Shown: positions 34,150 through 46,614 of the stretch, piece after piece
Layout: every line of letters begins with the position of its first letter
Position numbering within the stretch: the first letter of the stretch is position 1
NCBI GenBank assembly: GCA_951213105.1
Contig: OX578152.1
Coordinates: 73,933,680 to 73,997,679 of the forward strand
Source of the DNA: Amaurobius ferox
Taxonomy: Eukaryota; Arthropoda; Arachnida; Araneae; Amaurobiidae
Reading direction: 5' to 3'
DNA: 64,000 nt
The notes under the pieces: generated by a model
Database searches by the model: none
Told to the model about the DNA's origin: nothing
What the model saw: only the letters and a program-made list of their open reading frames with translations
Translations under genes and position numbers: made by a program

Positions 34150-34540
34150 TTGAAAAAACATTAAGCAGAGCGATTCTGAGGCAGGCTGACAAGCTCTGCG
34201 TGAAATCTAGAGCAGTAGCGTCCTAGGACAGTAAAAGTTCGAATCAGTCGAACGGAGGTTTCAACTGAGCAGTTCGAAAGTTCAAAAGAAAGTATTCAGT
34301 CCGAATAGTTCAGTTTTTCTCTGGACACGCCCCAGAAGGAGTAACCGACCATCTTCGTTGGTCGTCACCGGTCACGTAGCTCCGGTCACCAACTATGGGG
34401 GTCCGCTATTCCTCGATGGTGGGGGGTTAAGTTCGAACTCGGAACCTTTATATTGCTGATCCCGGGCTATGGCATCAGGCCCAAAAGAATTCTTCAAGGC
34501 CGAAGGAATAAAAGGGGATGTCATTCGTAGAAGGGCGTGA
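34150..34540. other. GC-rich, palindrome-rich stretch, unassigned
   Basis: Several small inverted phrases (cagtcgaacgg, gaccatcttcgttggtc, ccggtcacgtagctccggtc) and an AATAAAAGG near 34510 give it the look of an LTR or untranslated region. No TG...CA boundaries or second copy were found. Confidence 0.3.
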
Positions 34541-35224
34541 CGCAATACAGCCCTGCCACAAGGTGTTCCAAATATATGTATTCTACTGTTTTTTGGCTTG
34601 TCACCTTACAGTCCTTGATGTTTGTTAAGAAAAAACACTGTTTTGACCTGATGAAAGGGGATCAAAATTCCCTCGAAACAATTGTAAATAATTTGATTAC
34701 GTCTTTCTTTAAGAAAGCACTAACTGTGTTGTTCTCACAAGCAGCAGTTTTATATTTTGTGATTTCAGGGATGAAACTGAGTGAATCTCCCCGGATATTC
34801 AAAGATAAACAGAATTTCCTGGATTTTCCACGTTTTCCAGAAAGTTAGGCACCCTATTTTAACAACGAAGAAATGCTTTATTAAAAAACATAGACTAATA
34901 AAATAAGTCCAATATTAATGTCAAAGATCCATCAAAACCATCCATTACCATCCGGTGCGACGACCCAGCATCATTCTTCGATTGAGAGAGAACCATAGCA
35001 ACCAAGGCCAGCCCCCTGGACAGAGTACACAACACACCATCGTGCCATGGCTACCCAATTTCGCAGTTGAATAGAAAATTATCAGACTCAGAAATTTCAA
35101 AAAAATAATCATGTTAATCATAGACACTAATGACATCTTAAAATAAATGACATAGTGGTAGCGAACGCGGAAAATACAGATCCTGCGTCTGACCTAAAGC
35201 GTTGCGCATTTAATTGACAATGCG
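34541..35224. other. Spacer with a 103-codon frame
   Basis: The plus-strand frame 34537-34848 has no recognised domain and unremarkable codon pattern. Nothing else was seen. Confidence 0.35.
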
Positions 35225-35998
35225 CTGAATTGTGAAGATATACCATTACGGCGTATCCTTTAGAATGGTGGGTGCACTCTCAGAATACAAGAATGAGTCC
35301 AAATTTCTTGATAACTAACACGTTTATTCACAAGCAAAGCGTAAGAAGGAACACTATATAGCTCTTTAACTATCTCACAAGATGACTAAACAACAGTCAG
35401 GTACAGTAAAACAGGAATTAAATGCTTCGTAAAACAACAGATACAATTCTCAAAACATTGATGTACCTCACAATTCAATGTAGTTCGTATCATGTCAACT
35501 GCTCTCAAACTGAGCGATGTCTCCTTTTATATACTCTTCGTAGAAACTTCCAGAAGGGGTCGTATCTCCAAAAATATTCGTTATTTTGATAAAATTCTAG
35601 GACATTCGAAAAGTTGTTTAAAAAGCACAAATAAACGCAAACAGGAACAATATACAGCGAATAGCTCGATAACTATCTTACAAAATCCCCAAACAACTGC
35701 CAGATACAATAAAACAAAAATTAAATGCTCAGCTAATTCGTAAAATAACTGATATTATTCTCAAAACACTGACGTATCTCACAATTTACTTTAGATAGTA
35801 TGGCATTAACAGCTCTCTGACTGAGCGATGACTCATTTTATATACATTCCGTAAAAATATACATTCCGTCCTGGTATCTCCAAGAATATTTGTAATTTTC
35901 ATAACGTTCTAGTACATTCGAAAAGTTGCCAAAACTCGCCAAGTTGGCGATGAATCGCCAAATCAACCATCTCTCTGAAATTCGAAATATGGCAACCC
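35225..35998 (-). mobile_element. LTR2 tandem pair
   Basis: Two minus-strand LTR2 copies lie next to each other (about 35225-35602 and 35603-35998). Each has an inverted TATA (ccttttatatactc at 35523; tcattttatatacat at 35831), a 'gaacaatatacagcgaatag'-type region and an AATAAA equivalent. Only the right copy keeps the LTR start (reverse of tggcaaccct). They may be a truncated tandem or recombination product; no internal coding region separates them. Confidence 0.65.
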
Positions 35999-35999
35999 T

Positions 36000-36590
36000 A
36001 AATTCACGTATTATGATTGGAGAGAGAGAGTGTGTGTGTGTATGCAGGGCAGGATTTCCCACTAGGCAGTGTAGGCACAGTGCCTAAGGCCTACGAAGGA
36101 GGGGGAAAAATTGATAAAAGAAATTAATAAAAATTGAAAAAAAAAATTAATAAGAAAAAAAAAGATATCTAATTTATCTAAAATTCAAAATTACATTACG
36201 AAACTAACAATGCAAAATTATTAGGTATGGGAATATTCGGCTAAGTGAAGGGTAGTACTCCCCACCCCTCAAAAATTAAAGAAAGAAAATAAACAGAAGA
36301 GAGTTTTATGAAATAATATCAGCCCATGAATTTCTCATCTTTTGGTATCAAAAATTGGGACTTTTACCTAAAAATATGAAATTCCAAAAATGCAAAAAAG
36401 AGGTGAGATTAAAATTTATAAAGGGCATTGGTGTAATGGACTAAAGACTAAAACATGTCAAGAAAGAGCCATTAGTATTCGTAATAATTCGTATTTTTTA
36501 ATTCAAAATAAACCATATCTTTGCCACATCAAAAACATAATACGATTAGTACAGGTTTATTAGAGACATTGTTATTGATACTAATTTTAA
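36000..36590. other. Spacer
   Basis: A short (GA)(TG) microsatellite at about 36020-36045, otherwise AT-rich without features. Confidence 0.45.
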
Positions 36591-36614
36591 AAAATCTGAT
36601 GTAGGCAGCACATG

Positions 36615-37318
36615 ACTTTCTTGCAGACTTATATCCGCGTTCTCTTTATTTTAATTAAATTTAATTCACTTTTAATTAAATTTTGTTCTCGTTTGGTAAC
36701 TGGACTTATTTTCAAAGGTGGCGTAGAGAAATTACGAAACAACTGAAATATCTCGAGAACAGCTAGTCCTAGTGTAATGAGGTTGGTCTTATTCTTTTCT
36801 TCGTTAAAAATTACGTATAAAACAAGTGTTTAATGGATATATTTGAGTATACGTAGTTTTTTATTTTAAATTTTGACGATTTTTGAAGGGCCATTTTGCA
36901 AAAAAAGGCAGGTTACTTTTTTCCGAATCGTACCAAAATCTAATTAGCACCAGGGTAACCCCCAAGCAACTTATCCACCGAATTTTGTGAAATTCGGTCC
37001 ATTAGTTTTTCAGCTAGAGTGGATATAGGCAATTTTTGAGGGCCATTTCGCAAAAAAAGGCGGGTTCTTTTATCCCGAATCGTACTAAAAAGTAATCAGC
37101 ACCAGGGCCACACCCAAGTGACCTACCAACTTTTATGAAATTCAGTCCTGCACAGACAAACAGACAGATACACACACACAGACGTCACGCTAAAAATAGT
37201 TTTTTTCGTATTCTAGAGGTCTCGAAACGTGTAGATCCGTCGAAAACTCGAGTTGCGATTTTCGGCATGATTCCAATACTTTCCCTATACATACACTACC
37301 ATATATTGCAGAAAAAGT
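36615..37318 (+). repeat. HR-A copy
   Basis: Start ACTTTCTTGCAGACTTATAT after the leader 'tctgatgtaggcagcacatg'. Internal units repeat at a 153-bp spacing (cgaatcgtac near 36922 and 37076). A decayed terminal hairpin lies at 37278-37318. Confidence 0.85.
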
Positions 37319-37319
37319 A

Positions 37320-37866
37320 AAAACAAAAAAAAAGTTATTTAAAGTTACATTAAAATTCTCTGGTAATTCAAAGGGCACTTATTCCTGTTTTGCACAGCTC
37401 AAAGTGAAAGCGCCTAGAGCCTACGAACACTAAATGTCGTTTGTAGCGGGAAATCTAAGCGTCACACGGCCACGAAATTTGATATACAGATACTTCAGGA
37501 CCCCAGGACAATGCGCCTTAGCTAAACGTTTTTAAAATTCGTATTAGTTTTTAGTTATTTTATATTTTTTTCAAGATTTTGAGCTATTTTCACACAAATC
37601 GGTTTCTTAGCGACCAAAAATATTATTACAGATTTTGCATCCTGACAACATCGAAAAGATCGAAGAACGGTCCTTCCAACAATGTTTGAACCGAATCCGT
37701 ATGACAATACTTATTTATTTTTAATACATCGAAATTTACATTTTTTAGGTTATCTGATACTTATTTCACCGCATCTCAAAAAGTAAGATTAACACAATTC
37801 TATAGTTGTGTATATATATATCTTCGCATTCCAACAAAAGAAATGTTTTTTAATTAATACATTATT
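37320..37866. other. Spacer
   Basis: No supported feature. Confidence 0.45.
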
Positions 37867-38614
37867 CCTTTCTCTGCAATACATGGTAATGTATAGGAAA
37901 AATATTGGAATAGTGTCGAAAATCACAACTGGAATTTTCGACTTATCTATACACGTTTTGGGACCTCTAGAACACGAAAAAACTATTTTTAGTGTGGAAT
38001 CTGTGTGTCTGTCTGTGCAGTGTATGTATCTACTCTAACGAAAAACTAATAGATCAAATTTCATAAAATTTTATAAGCAAGTCACTTGTATGTGACCCTG
38101 GTGCTGATTAGATTTTGGTACGATTCGGGATAAAAGAACCCGCCTTTTTTTTTTTTTTTTTTCGAAATGGACCACAAAAATCTCATGTATCCACTCTAGT
38201 TAAAAAACTAATTGACTAAAAAATTTGGTAGGTAAGTCACTTGTGGGATACCCTGGTGCTGATTAGATTTTGGTACGATTTAAAAAATAAGAACCTGTCT
38301 TTTTTTACAAAAAAAATGGCCCACAAAAATCTAAAATAAAAGACTACGTATGCTCATGTATCAACTAAATGCTTGTTTTATGCGTAATTTTTGACATGGG
38401 ATAGAATAAGACTAACCCCGTTACTCTAGGACTAGCCGTTCTCGAGATATTTTAATTTTCTCGCATTTTTATTACGCCGCCTTTGAAGAAATGTCCAGTT
38501 GCCGAATAAAAATAAAACTTGAATTAAAAGTGCAAATTCATTGTTGTTTCGCTTAATTTAGTGGATTGTTAAAGAAATGAAGAGAACAGGGGGATATGAG
38601 TCTGCAGGGAAAGT
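37867..38614 (-). repeat. HR-A copy
   Basis: Minus-strand copy with the start at 38614 (ACTTTCCCTGCA) beside the leader at 38615-38634. Two internal units, and a weak terminal hairpin at 37867-37902. Confidence 0.85.
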
Positions 38615-38639
38615 CATGTGCTGCCCACATCAGATTTTT

Positions 38640-39815
38640 TTTTTTTTACTTTTGGTATTTTATGAAGCAAAAGTAAGTATGAGTAAAGGAATTGAAATAA
38701 ACTTGCTTGATCAATTTAGGTTAGCAAACATCTGAAAAAGAAATTTTGAAATAAGGCGTTATTCGTGACAAGAAAGGCAACACTTCGAGAGAATTGTTTG
38801 CAGTAAAAGTAAATATGCGTGTATCTGTTTATACAGATGACAAAAAGAAATAACAAGACGCCATCTCGGAAGATGTTTCAAAATACGTGAAAGCGGGAGT
38901 GATCAATTTTCTTTCATATATTGCATTTTATGAAAATAAAAGTTTAGTGCAGTTTAGTGTTTTCACTCTTACAATAAGAACATCGTGACAGACAATAAGT
39001 TGAATATAGAATTTTGGGTGGAGAACCCACCCAGCGCGTGCCTGCTGAACAATACATGTATATGTTCTAGCTCAAAAATTATGCAAGCTAAGGAAAACCA
39101 TACATTGGTGAAGCACGAAACAGACATAAGGTACCAGTGTCACTGCTATTATCACTGTGTATTGTTTTGCCGAAAAATTTTAAATTCGAAACTTCAATGC
39201 AAAACGAATAAGCAAATTCGAAACTTCGTGCAAAAACAAATAAGCACCTTTTGAGTCGTCCTAAACCTATTTGAAAATATGTGCGTCTGTGCGTGCATGC
39301 CTGAGATGTTCAGACTATAACTTAAGAAACACATACATACACACAATCTTGTTGCAATTACTTTCTTCATACATATACTATACGTATTAAAGCAGACATA
39401 GATCACCATTTGAGCCAATGGGTCAGATAAAATTTCGTACCTATGGCGGGTTAATGAACAATCAATCCCGATTTATATGCATTACCTCTATTTAAAAAGA
39501 ACAGTTGTATAACGAACCCTTTTTAACGAAATCGACAATATTAAAAATACATAAACAGTTGTAATCAATTTTAATATTCTACCCTAAATACAACGACTTC
39601 TCACGATATAACGATTAAAATGAACATTTCTCTACATCGGGGTATATCTTTTTATGTATTTTTAAGGTAGGTTAAACCACAAAATGTGCAAATTTCAATC
39701 AACATTTTCAAACATACTAAAATGTATGTAATAAAATACATTTTACACATTATATTAAACTATGACCGAGCAATTCAATGGCTACTTATATAGATGGGTT
39801 TAGATGGCATAAATA
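38640..39815. other. Spacer
   Basis: The frame at 38985-39254 (MTDNKLNIEFWVENPP start, cysteine-rich middle) has no recognised family. Nothing is supported. Confidence 0.4.
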
Positions 39816-39819
39816 TATA

Positions 39820-40465
39820 ATTTTTTTAATAAAAGAATAAAAAAATAAATTTCAAAACATTTAAAAAAAGATTTGCGGGACACAAAATATGGTACCATGG
39901 GTTAAACTTATGCGTGCACTGATTAAAGGGAAAGCAAAACCACAAAGCCCAACCCATAACCTTTTTTAAAACATATTCAATTATTTTTCATCGTGGCAAC
40001 TTATGAACAATCACTTCACAGTTTATACCAAAACAATTTTTAATAAAGGAGTAAAAAAATAGATTTTAAAACATTTAAAAAGGTTTGCGGAGCACAAAAT
40101 ATGGCACCATGGTTTAAAATCTGTGTGCACTGATTAAAGGGAAAACAATACCACAAAGCTTAACCCCTAATCTATTTTTTTTTTTTTAAACATATCCAAT
40201 TATTTCATCGTGGCAACTTATGAACAATCACTTCACAGTTTATACCAAATCAATTTTTAATAAAGGAGTAAAAAATAAATTTTAAAACATTTAAAAAGGT
40301 TCGCGGGACACAAAATATGGTACCATGGGTTAAAACCTGCGTGCACTGATTAAAGGGAAAGCAATACTAAAAAGCTCAACCCCTAACCTATTTTAAAACA
40401 TATCCAATTATTTCATCGTGGCAATTTATGAACAATCAGCTTCACAGTTTATCCCAAAACAATCC
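39820..40465 (+). repeat. ~214-bp tandem array, three units
   Basis: The phrase cacaaaatatgg starts at 39881, 40093 and 40309 (spacings 212 and 216), with 'cgtgcactgattaaaggga' and 'catcgtggcaacttatgaac' in each unit. Confidence 0.85.
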
Positions 40466-40469
40466 ACAG

Positions 40470-41355
40470 CAGACCCAGACAAAGGCATTTGAAATATAGG
40501 AGCCATTTAGTTCAACGCGAAACAATTAAGACACAAATATTATCCAACCCCGAAACTGTCATCTCCGCTCTAATAACAGCGAGTTCAGTGACGCAGAAAA
40601 ATATAAACCTCCTTGAACCCCAAAGCAAAGGTCACACAAATCACTGAGTGAAATCGTTTTAATAAGATTTCATTCAACCAGGTTTTGTTATTACCCAAAC
40701 AAAAACTCTCCACCCCGATTCTTATACTTTCAAGATAGAACGACTGAAAGTCTCAAAATATTATAATTTCATTTAATTAAAAATGATTCTATTTTTCTCT
40801 GTTTATTTACTTCTATTTCTTTTTTCATGGCAAGATTAGATTAAAACTATTTTTACCCATTTGAACTATTTGCTACATTTTTCATTTAGTTTGAATTAAG
40901 TTTATGTTGTCAGCGATCAAAAACAGCTATTTCTGTGATATTTTTGCACAGAATGGCAAAATGAATAAAAAAGTTGTTTTTTAGCTCAACATTCTAGTTA
41001 CATTGAGAATTAAAATTCACCCTGAATAAATTCCCCTTTTAAGTGTTTAATTTGTATATTTGATGCACTCTCAGATTTTTTTTTATTTAAATTTTTCACT
41101 CTTGTAATTACCAATTCTAAAAAGTATGAATGTATACCAAGTGTTCAAATGCTTATTTTCATTGCTAAAAATCTGCAGTAGTTGAAATACATTTAAAATA
41201 ATTCAGTTATAGAAATAAGAGGAACTAATATGAAAAACTAAGTTGTAAAATAATTAAGATTACCATTTCATTTCTAAATGAATGCGGTTTTATTACACTA
41301 TTTACATTTTATTTTACATTATTAATTTATTTATTAATAACATTTAATTTAAATG
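40470..41355. other. AT-rich spacer
   Basis: No supported feature. Confidence 0.5.
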
Positions 41356-41359
41356 TTAT

Positions 41360-42170
41360 CACCTCTCTAAAAGCCCAGTGTCAGTATGTCAAAGCACCGA
41401 ATGCAGCCCTAAAGGCTAAAAAACTTTGATCATGCTGAATTAAAATCCGGTTTTCAAATTAACTCTTGTATCTGAAGAAACAGCCTATCAAAGTTTGGTG
41501 GCTGTTTTTACTATTTTTGAGTTTATAATCACAGGCCAAAAGTGTTACCACAATATAATGCAATTACATGACCATGAGACTTAATGCCTAAAGAAATAAA
41601 AGGAAAATTGTATTCAGCTCATGGAATTAGAGATGAGACCACCTCCATGATTCAACTGAATAGGACAGTTAATATGGAGAGGTCATCCCCATTTAAAAAT
41701 TCAAAATATGAATATTTAAACCATGGAATTAGAGACACTTCCCTCCTGCTGCATTATCTTCAAATTCACGTTTTAAACAATGCAATTAATGCAAACTTTG
41801 TTTATATAGATAGATAAGTTGAAGCTGAATTGTATTAGGCATACAGTTAAACAGAATTTGTCCCTTTTCTTCCATGGCATGACCAGAAATTGAAAACCTG
41901 AGATAAAAAGTTCAAAGTATTACATCGGTTTGTTCGATGGTCTAGAGCAGCGTAACTTACGTTATATTAGGAATTGGTATAGTATGTGTGTTTTGATAGG
42001 GAGTCATATATTATATAGTAATATTGAATGGGAAAACAGTATGGCTCGCATGTGTCTGTGGATATTAGAGAGCGGATGGGAGGGTCGGCGGGAATGGATG
42101 TTCGCCGGTTCCTGTTTCCCATACATGGTCGTGGTATACTTAGTATACGGGCGTAGGTAGCGCACAAAGC
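41360..42170 (-). repeat. Repeat V, inverted copy
   Basis: Its reverse complement contains the block order of 6048-6443 ('ccatgtatgggaaacaggaa', 'atatccacagacacatgcga', later 'catgaccatgag' equivalents). It also contains the flanks of the 220-bp array at 12281-13490 ('gtgctttgacatactgacac'). Confidence 0.55.
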
Positions 42171-42179
42171 GAGCGGACT

Positions 42180-42640
42180 TTACTGGTTCATTAACAATTT
42201 GAAATAAGCATTCGACGTGTTTGAATATTCGAGGTCTGGTTAATATTCGAATTCGAGAAAAGTGTTATTTGCCCATCTCTAAAATAGAAAAATGCATTTT
42301 CAACAGTAAGTCATAATTTAGAAATAGCTGAAGTAAAAAGAATATATTTATAATGGGTTTTTTCCGTTGCAGCATGTAATTGAGACAATTGCTTGTGCGT
42401 ATTTCCGAATTGAAAATCCAAGAGTCGTGATAAGAACTACAATAAGCACCGTAAAATATTTACCTGCATACACGGAAAGTCAAAGTATGATAAAGCAATG
42501 TCAGCTACGGATGAAGCACATGTAAAAGGAATATTTATATTATGGCTTAAATTATGATTCTTTTATATACAATCCACTACCAAGGTACTCTACCCCAAGA
42601 CGGAAGCGCACATTGGCGATAAATGAAAAAATATTATGTG
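42180..42640. other. Spacer
   Basis: No supported feature. Confidence 0.45.
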
Positions 42641-42651
42641 GGCAGCACATG

Positions 42652-43303
42652 ACTTTGGCTACCGACTCCAATTCATTTTCTCTTTATTTCTTTAATAATT
42701 TACTAAATCGAGCTTAATTGCACAAAATAACACCCAAACTTATTTAAAATTACTCTGAATGTGTAATTTTAATTCAATTTTCGTTTTCATTTGGTAACTG
42801 CACGCATTTTCAAAAGCGGCGTAGCAAAAATGCGAAAAAACTAAAATATCTCGATAATTACTAGTCCTAGAGTAATGGGGTTGATCTTATTATTTTTATC
42901 GTCAAAAATTACGCATAAAACAAGCATTTAATTGATACATTTGAACAAAGGTAGTCTTTTATTTTAGATTTTGACGATTGTCAATTAGTTTTTGAGATAA
43001 AGTGGATACATACATTGCACAGATAGACACACACACACACAGAGACGTCACGTCAAAAATAGGTTGGCTCTAATTGGGTGGCTTTTCCATTTCCAGGCCG
43101 TCCAAACAGTTTCCTTATACCTTTCTGGTAGGTCGGACGGTCTGGGTCTCAAAAACAACAACACACACATAGACTTTACGCTAAAAACAGCCTTTTCATG
43201 TTCTAGAGTTCTCAAAACATGTAGATCCGTCGAAAACTCGAGTTGCGATTTTCGACACGATTCCAATAGTTTCCCTATACATTACCATTTACTGTAGGAA
43301 AGT
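42652..43303 (+). repeat. HR-A copy interrupted by a SINE tail
   Basis: Leader atgtgggcagcacatg and start ACTTTGGCTACCGACTCC, ending in the hairpin at 43269-43303. One internal unit is missing, and a SINE fragment sits at 43063-43162. Confidence 0.8.
43063..43162 (+). mobile_element. SINE 3' fragment
   Basis: Matches the last ~100 bases of the first SINE ('taattgggtggc', 'accgtccaaacag'-like, 'ggtcggacggtctgggt') and ends in an A/C-rich tail. Phrases on both sides ('cacacagagacgtcacg.caaaaatag' against 'cacacatagactttacgctaaaaacag') look like a long, diverged duplication. Confidence 0.75.
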
Positions 43304-43309
43304 AATAAA

Positions 43310-43990
43310 ATAGTTAAATTAGTAATTTAATTAATAAAAATAGTAAAAAAATAGTAAGGTGAAATACATTGCTATTTTGTCTACGATCTGAAAAAAATCT
43401 GTACTTTTTTTTTAGACTATTTGAATTTACAACAGATTTACATAGCACTTTTTCTATTGCATCTATTATCCAGTTAACGTTGTGGCCTTTGAAATAAAAT
43501 TTTTTAGCCTTTCCACAGAAATTTATCCTCACTCTTTTTAAATTAATTTCAGTTTCTTCGGATTCGAATTTATCATATCTATTATCTTCAACTGTGGCAA
43601 CAGTCATCGCTTGTAGCATAATCGTCAAAAGTAAGACCTTGTAAAATTATTTTTCTTGTAATATTCCACATTGAACTATCTTCATACACGGGGTCATAAA
43701 TAAAGGATTGTTGGATTTCTTTCAAAACCCAGGTATGTGGAGTCGGAGAAGCAGTAGCAGTTTGCGGTGGAGTCAGAGTCGGCGTCGGTAAAAATATACA
43801 GACTCCTAAATAAATATATTTAAAAAGAATTTTATTTTGGAATATTTAATTTTTTATTAGTTTCTATATATAATAAATATCAAAAACATCAAATATTTAC
43901 TTATTAAAAAACTACTGATATGAAAAATTAAAAATTAATTTCTATATCTGTTGAAATCGTAGTCGGATACTAGAATACAAGGAGTCTGAG
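43310..43990. other. Spacer with a 104-codon minus frame
   Basis: The minus-strand frame 43314-43628 has no recognised domain and ends in an AT-driven hydrophobic tail. At 43738-43795 there is a GGAGTCGG-like repeat. Confidence 0.35.
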
Positions 43991-43999
43991 TCGGTCTTT

Positions 44000-44225
44000 A
44001 GGCAATGTCAACGTATCTGGGTATGCGTTTTGAAAATTATTTAGGTTCAACGTATCTAGGGATGCGTTTTGGAAAGTGTTTAGGCTCAACGTATCTGGGG
44101 ATATGTGCTTTGGAAAGTGTTTAGACTCAATGTATCTGAAGATGTTTTTTGAAAAGTGTTAAGGCTCTACGTATCTGGGGATATGTTTTGGAAAATATTT
44201 AGGCTCAAAATTATCTGGGGATGAA
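44000..44225 (+). repeat. ~40-bp minisatellite, six units
   Basis: 'acgtatctgggg' recurs at 44011, 44050, 44089, 44130, 44169 and (diverged) 44209, linked by 'atgcgttttggaaagtgttt'. Confidence 0.9.
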
Positions 44226-44825
44226 TTGTCTATCCTAGAATTTTGCCTTTACTCTAAAAAGTTCCATGAAAATTATTTTTTTCTTTATCTCTTCTACACT
44301 AAAAGCTTCGCAATATCCGATGTTTAGGTATCTAATTGTTCGCTATATGCGATACGCTTAACATTATAAAAGTATTGCAGATCCAAGGTGACAGAAAAAA
44401 ATCGTAATAGCCGATACTTCGATACATCCGAGATTGCTATAAGTGGGCTCCACTATAGTAGATAGCGCGAGTCCAGTAACACTGACTTTACTGTGGGAAG
44501 TGCGGTTATAATGAAGAATATTTTTATTTAGAGTGTTTTGAATTTTAACACTGTTATTTTTCCTTCTTCCTAATTTTTTCTTTTCATTTCTTCTACATTT
44601 CGTTTGACAATGATTCCCATCCTAGGCACTTGATGCACCTTTACTGACAGACGCTTTCTTGTATATGTCAGTGTGGTTGTTAAGTTTTTTATCTTGAAGG
44701 AAGCTAGACGTGCAAAATGCTCTCTCTCACTGGAGTCTCTTGAAATCCAGGTACGGAAAAAACACCCGTACAGGCAACCTTTCCTATGGCGTAAATCTTG
44801 GGTTGCCATGCGCTGAAGTTCGGAG
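44226..44825. other. Spacer
   Basis: Short minus-strand frames without domains. Nothing is supported. Confidence 0.4.
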
Positions 44826-44827
44826 GG

Positions 44828-45209
44828 GTCGCCAGATTTGGTGACATATCGCTAATTTGGTGGCACCGCGAAATAACATATTCTGTAACACACATTAATT
44901 TTAGAGAATAGTAGCAGCTGTTTTGCGAAAATAGATACATTGTTGTTTCGAGAATAGCATCTGTTGTTTTGTGAAATTAGTGGAGCATTTAAGTGCTGTT
45001 TTACTGTATACTGTTTTTGTTTACGCTGTGCTTGTGAATAAACGTGTTTGTTGTCCAGAAATTTTGTTTCATTCTTGTATCTTATTTAAGTGCTATTTTA
45101 CTGTATATTGTTCCTGTTTATGCTGTGCTTATAAATAAACGTGTTAGTTATCCAGAAATTTGGACTCATCCTGGACGCACATCCACGATTCTAGAGGTTA
45201 CGTCGTAAC
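44828..45209 (+). mobile_element. LTR2 copy with downstream gag remnant
   Basis: 'gtcgccagatttggtgacat' near the start and ends ...ACGTCGTAACA at 45209, giving inverted TGTT/AACA ends with the family start. AATAAA occurs twice because a ~90-bp 3' segment is duplicated (about 44980-45060 and 45085-45160). The TATA region is missing compared with 16081. Confidence 0.65.
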
Positions 45210-45278
45210 AAATTTGCGTCTGGAAACTTAACAAACGTATGGTAGTGAATAAAAACACGATGAAGGAACAGTTGAAAG

Positions 45279-45385
45279 ATGGTGACTTTGATTAAAGCCA
45301 AGAAGGACAAACAAGAAACGATGAAAACCGGGCAAGAAGAAATGGAAGAAAAGATTAAAATCGGACAAGAAGAGATTAGAACAAG
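45279..45385 (+). pseudogene. gag N-terminal remnant
   Basis: Directly downstream of the LTR2 end, a frame from ATG at 45279 reads MVTLIKAKKDKQETMKTGQ and continues with 'GQEEMEEKIKIGQEEI'. Repeated GQEE-M heptad-like coiled-coil segments are typical of the N-termini of Gypsy-like gag proteins in arthropods, as I recall them. The frame runs straight into repeat U (from ~45381), so only a stub remains. Confidence 0.5.
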
Positions 45386-45880
45386 AAATATCAATCAGGC
45401 GTAAAGCATTGATTATGAAACACGTTCCAACTTCAATGCAATTTTATTTAAACATCTCTAAACTGCGATACATTCCTCGGTAATATTTTTAAAATTATCA
45501 CAATACTACATTAATTTATTATATTTGAAAACTTGAAACTTCATCGAAAAAAATGAACTTCATTCAAATGACGGCATTGAAATATAAATTGCATGGTTTA
45601 AACATCTCCAAAATGAGATACATTCCTCGGTAATATTTTAAAAATTATCATAGTACTACAATAATTTATTATATTTGAAAACTTCCTCGAAAACAAATGA
45701 ACTTTATTCAACCTTATTCAAATGACGTCATCGAAATATAAATCACCTGGTGCTATCTATAAAAGCAGCATTTCATTCATAAACTTTTTTCCATTCCTTT
45801 CATTCATCCCAATACTAAAATAATTTATTTTATTTAAAAACTTAAAATCATGGACGTAAAAGTAATCTAACACGTAATTA
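45381..45880 (+). repeat. Repeat U, 5' portion
   Basis: Starts aacaagaaatatcaatcagg and follows copy 1 through the duplicated 'aaacatctc.aaaatg.gata' blocks to about 45880, where an HR-A copy replaces it. Confidence 0.75.
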
Positions 45881-45888
45881 ACTCGTAA

Positions 45889-46611
45889 TTTCTCATTTGG
45901 TAACTGGACATATTTTCAAAGATGGCGTAGGGAAAATACGAAAAAACTAAAATATCTCGGGAACGACTAGTCCCAGTATAATGGGTCCTAGTATAATCCT
46001 TATCCTTATAATATAATCCTTATCCTTATAATATAATCCTTATAATATAATGGGTCCTAGTATAATCCTTATTCTTTTCTTCATTAAAAATTATGTATAA
46101 AACAAGAATTTAAGGGATATATTTGAGCATACGTAGTTTTTTATTTTAGATTTTAACGATTTTTGCGGGCCATTTTGCAAAAAAGGCAGGTTATTTTTTT
46201 TTCCGAATCGTACCAAAATCTAATCAGCACCAGAATGACCCACAAGCGACTTATCTACCGAATTTTGTGAAATTCCGTCCATTAGTTTTTCATAGAGTGG
46301 ATACAGACAATTTTTGCGGGCCATTTCGCAAAAAAAGGCGGGTTCTTTTATCCCGAATCGTACCCAAAAGTAATCAGCACCAGATTCGCACCCACAAGTC
46401 ACTTACCTACCAAATTTTATGAAATTCGGTCTATTAGTTTTTTAGTTAGAGTGGATACAAAACCTGCACAGACACACAGACGTTGCGCTAAAAATGGTTT
46501 TATCGTATACTAGAGGTCCCGAAACGTGTAGATCCGACGAAAACTCGAGTTGCGATTTTCGGAATGATTTCAATACTTTCCCTATACATTAACATGTATT
46601 GCAGGTAAAGT
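45889..46611 (+). repeat. HR-A copy with 5' truncation and micro-duplications
   Basis: Joins at 'tctcatttggtaactggaca' and ends in a hairpin at 46575-46611. At 45965-46080 'ataatataatccttatcctt' is repeated several times. Confidence 0.85.
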
Positions 46612-46614
46612 AAA

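Noticed and set aside
34537..34848. 103-codon plus frame as a gene
   Set aside because: No domain, no upstream promoter or splice signals.
38985..39254. Cysteine-rich 89-codon frame as a small secreted or toxin-like peptide
   Set aside because: No signal peptide and no recognised cysteine framework; likely chance.
43314..43628. 104-codon minus frame as a gene
   Set aside because: No family recognised and AT-driven hydrophobic C-terminus; support too weak.
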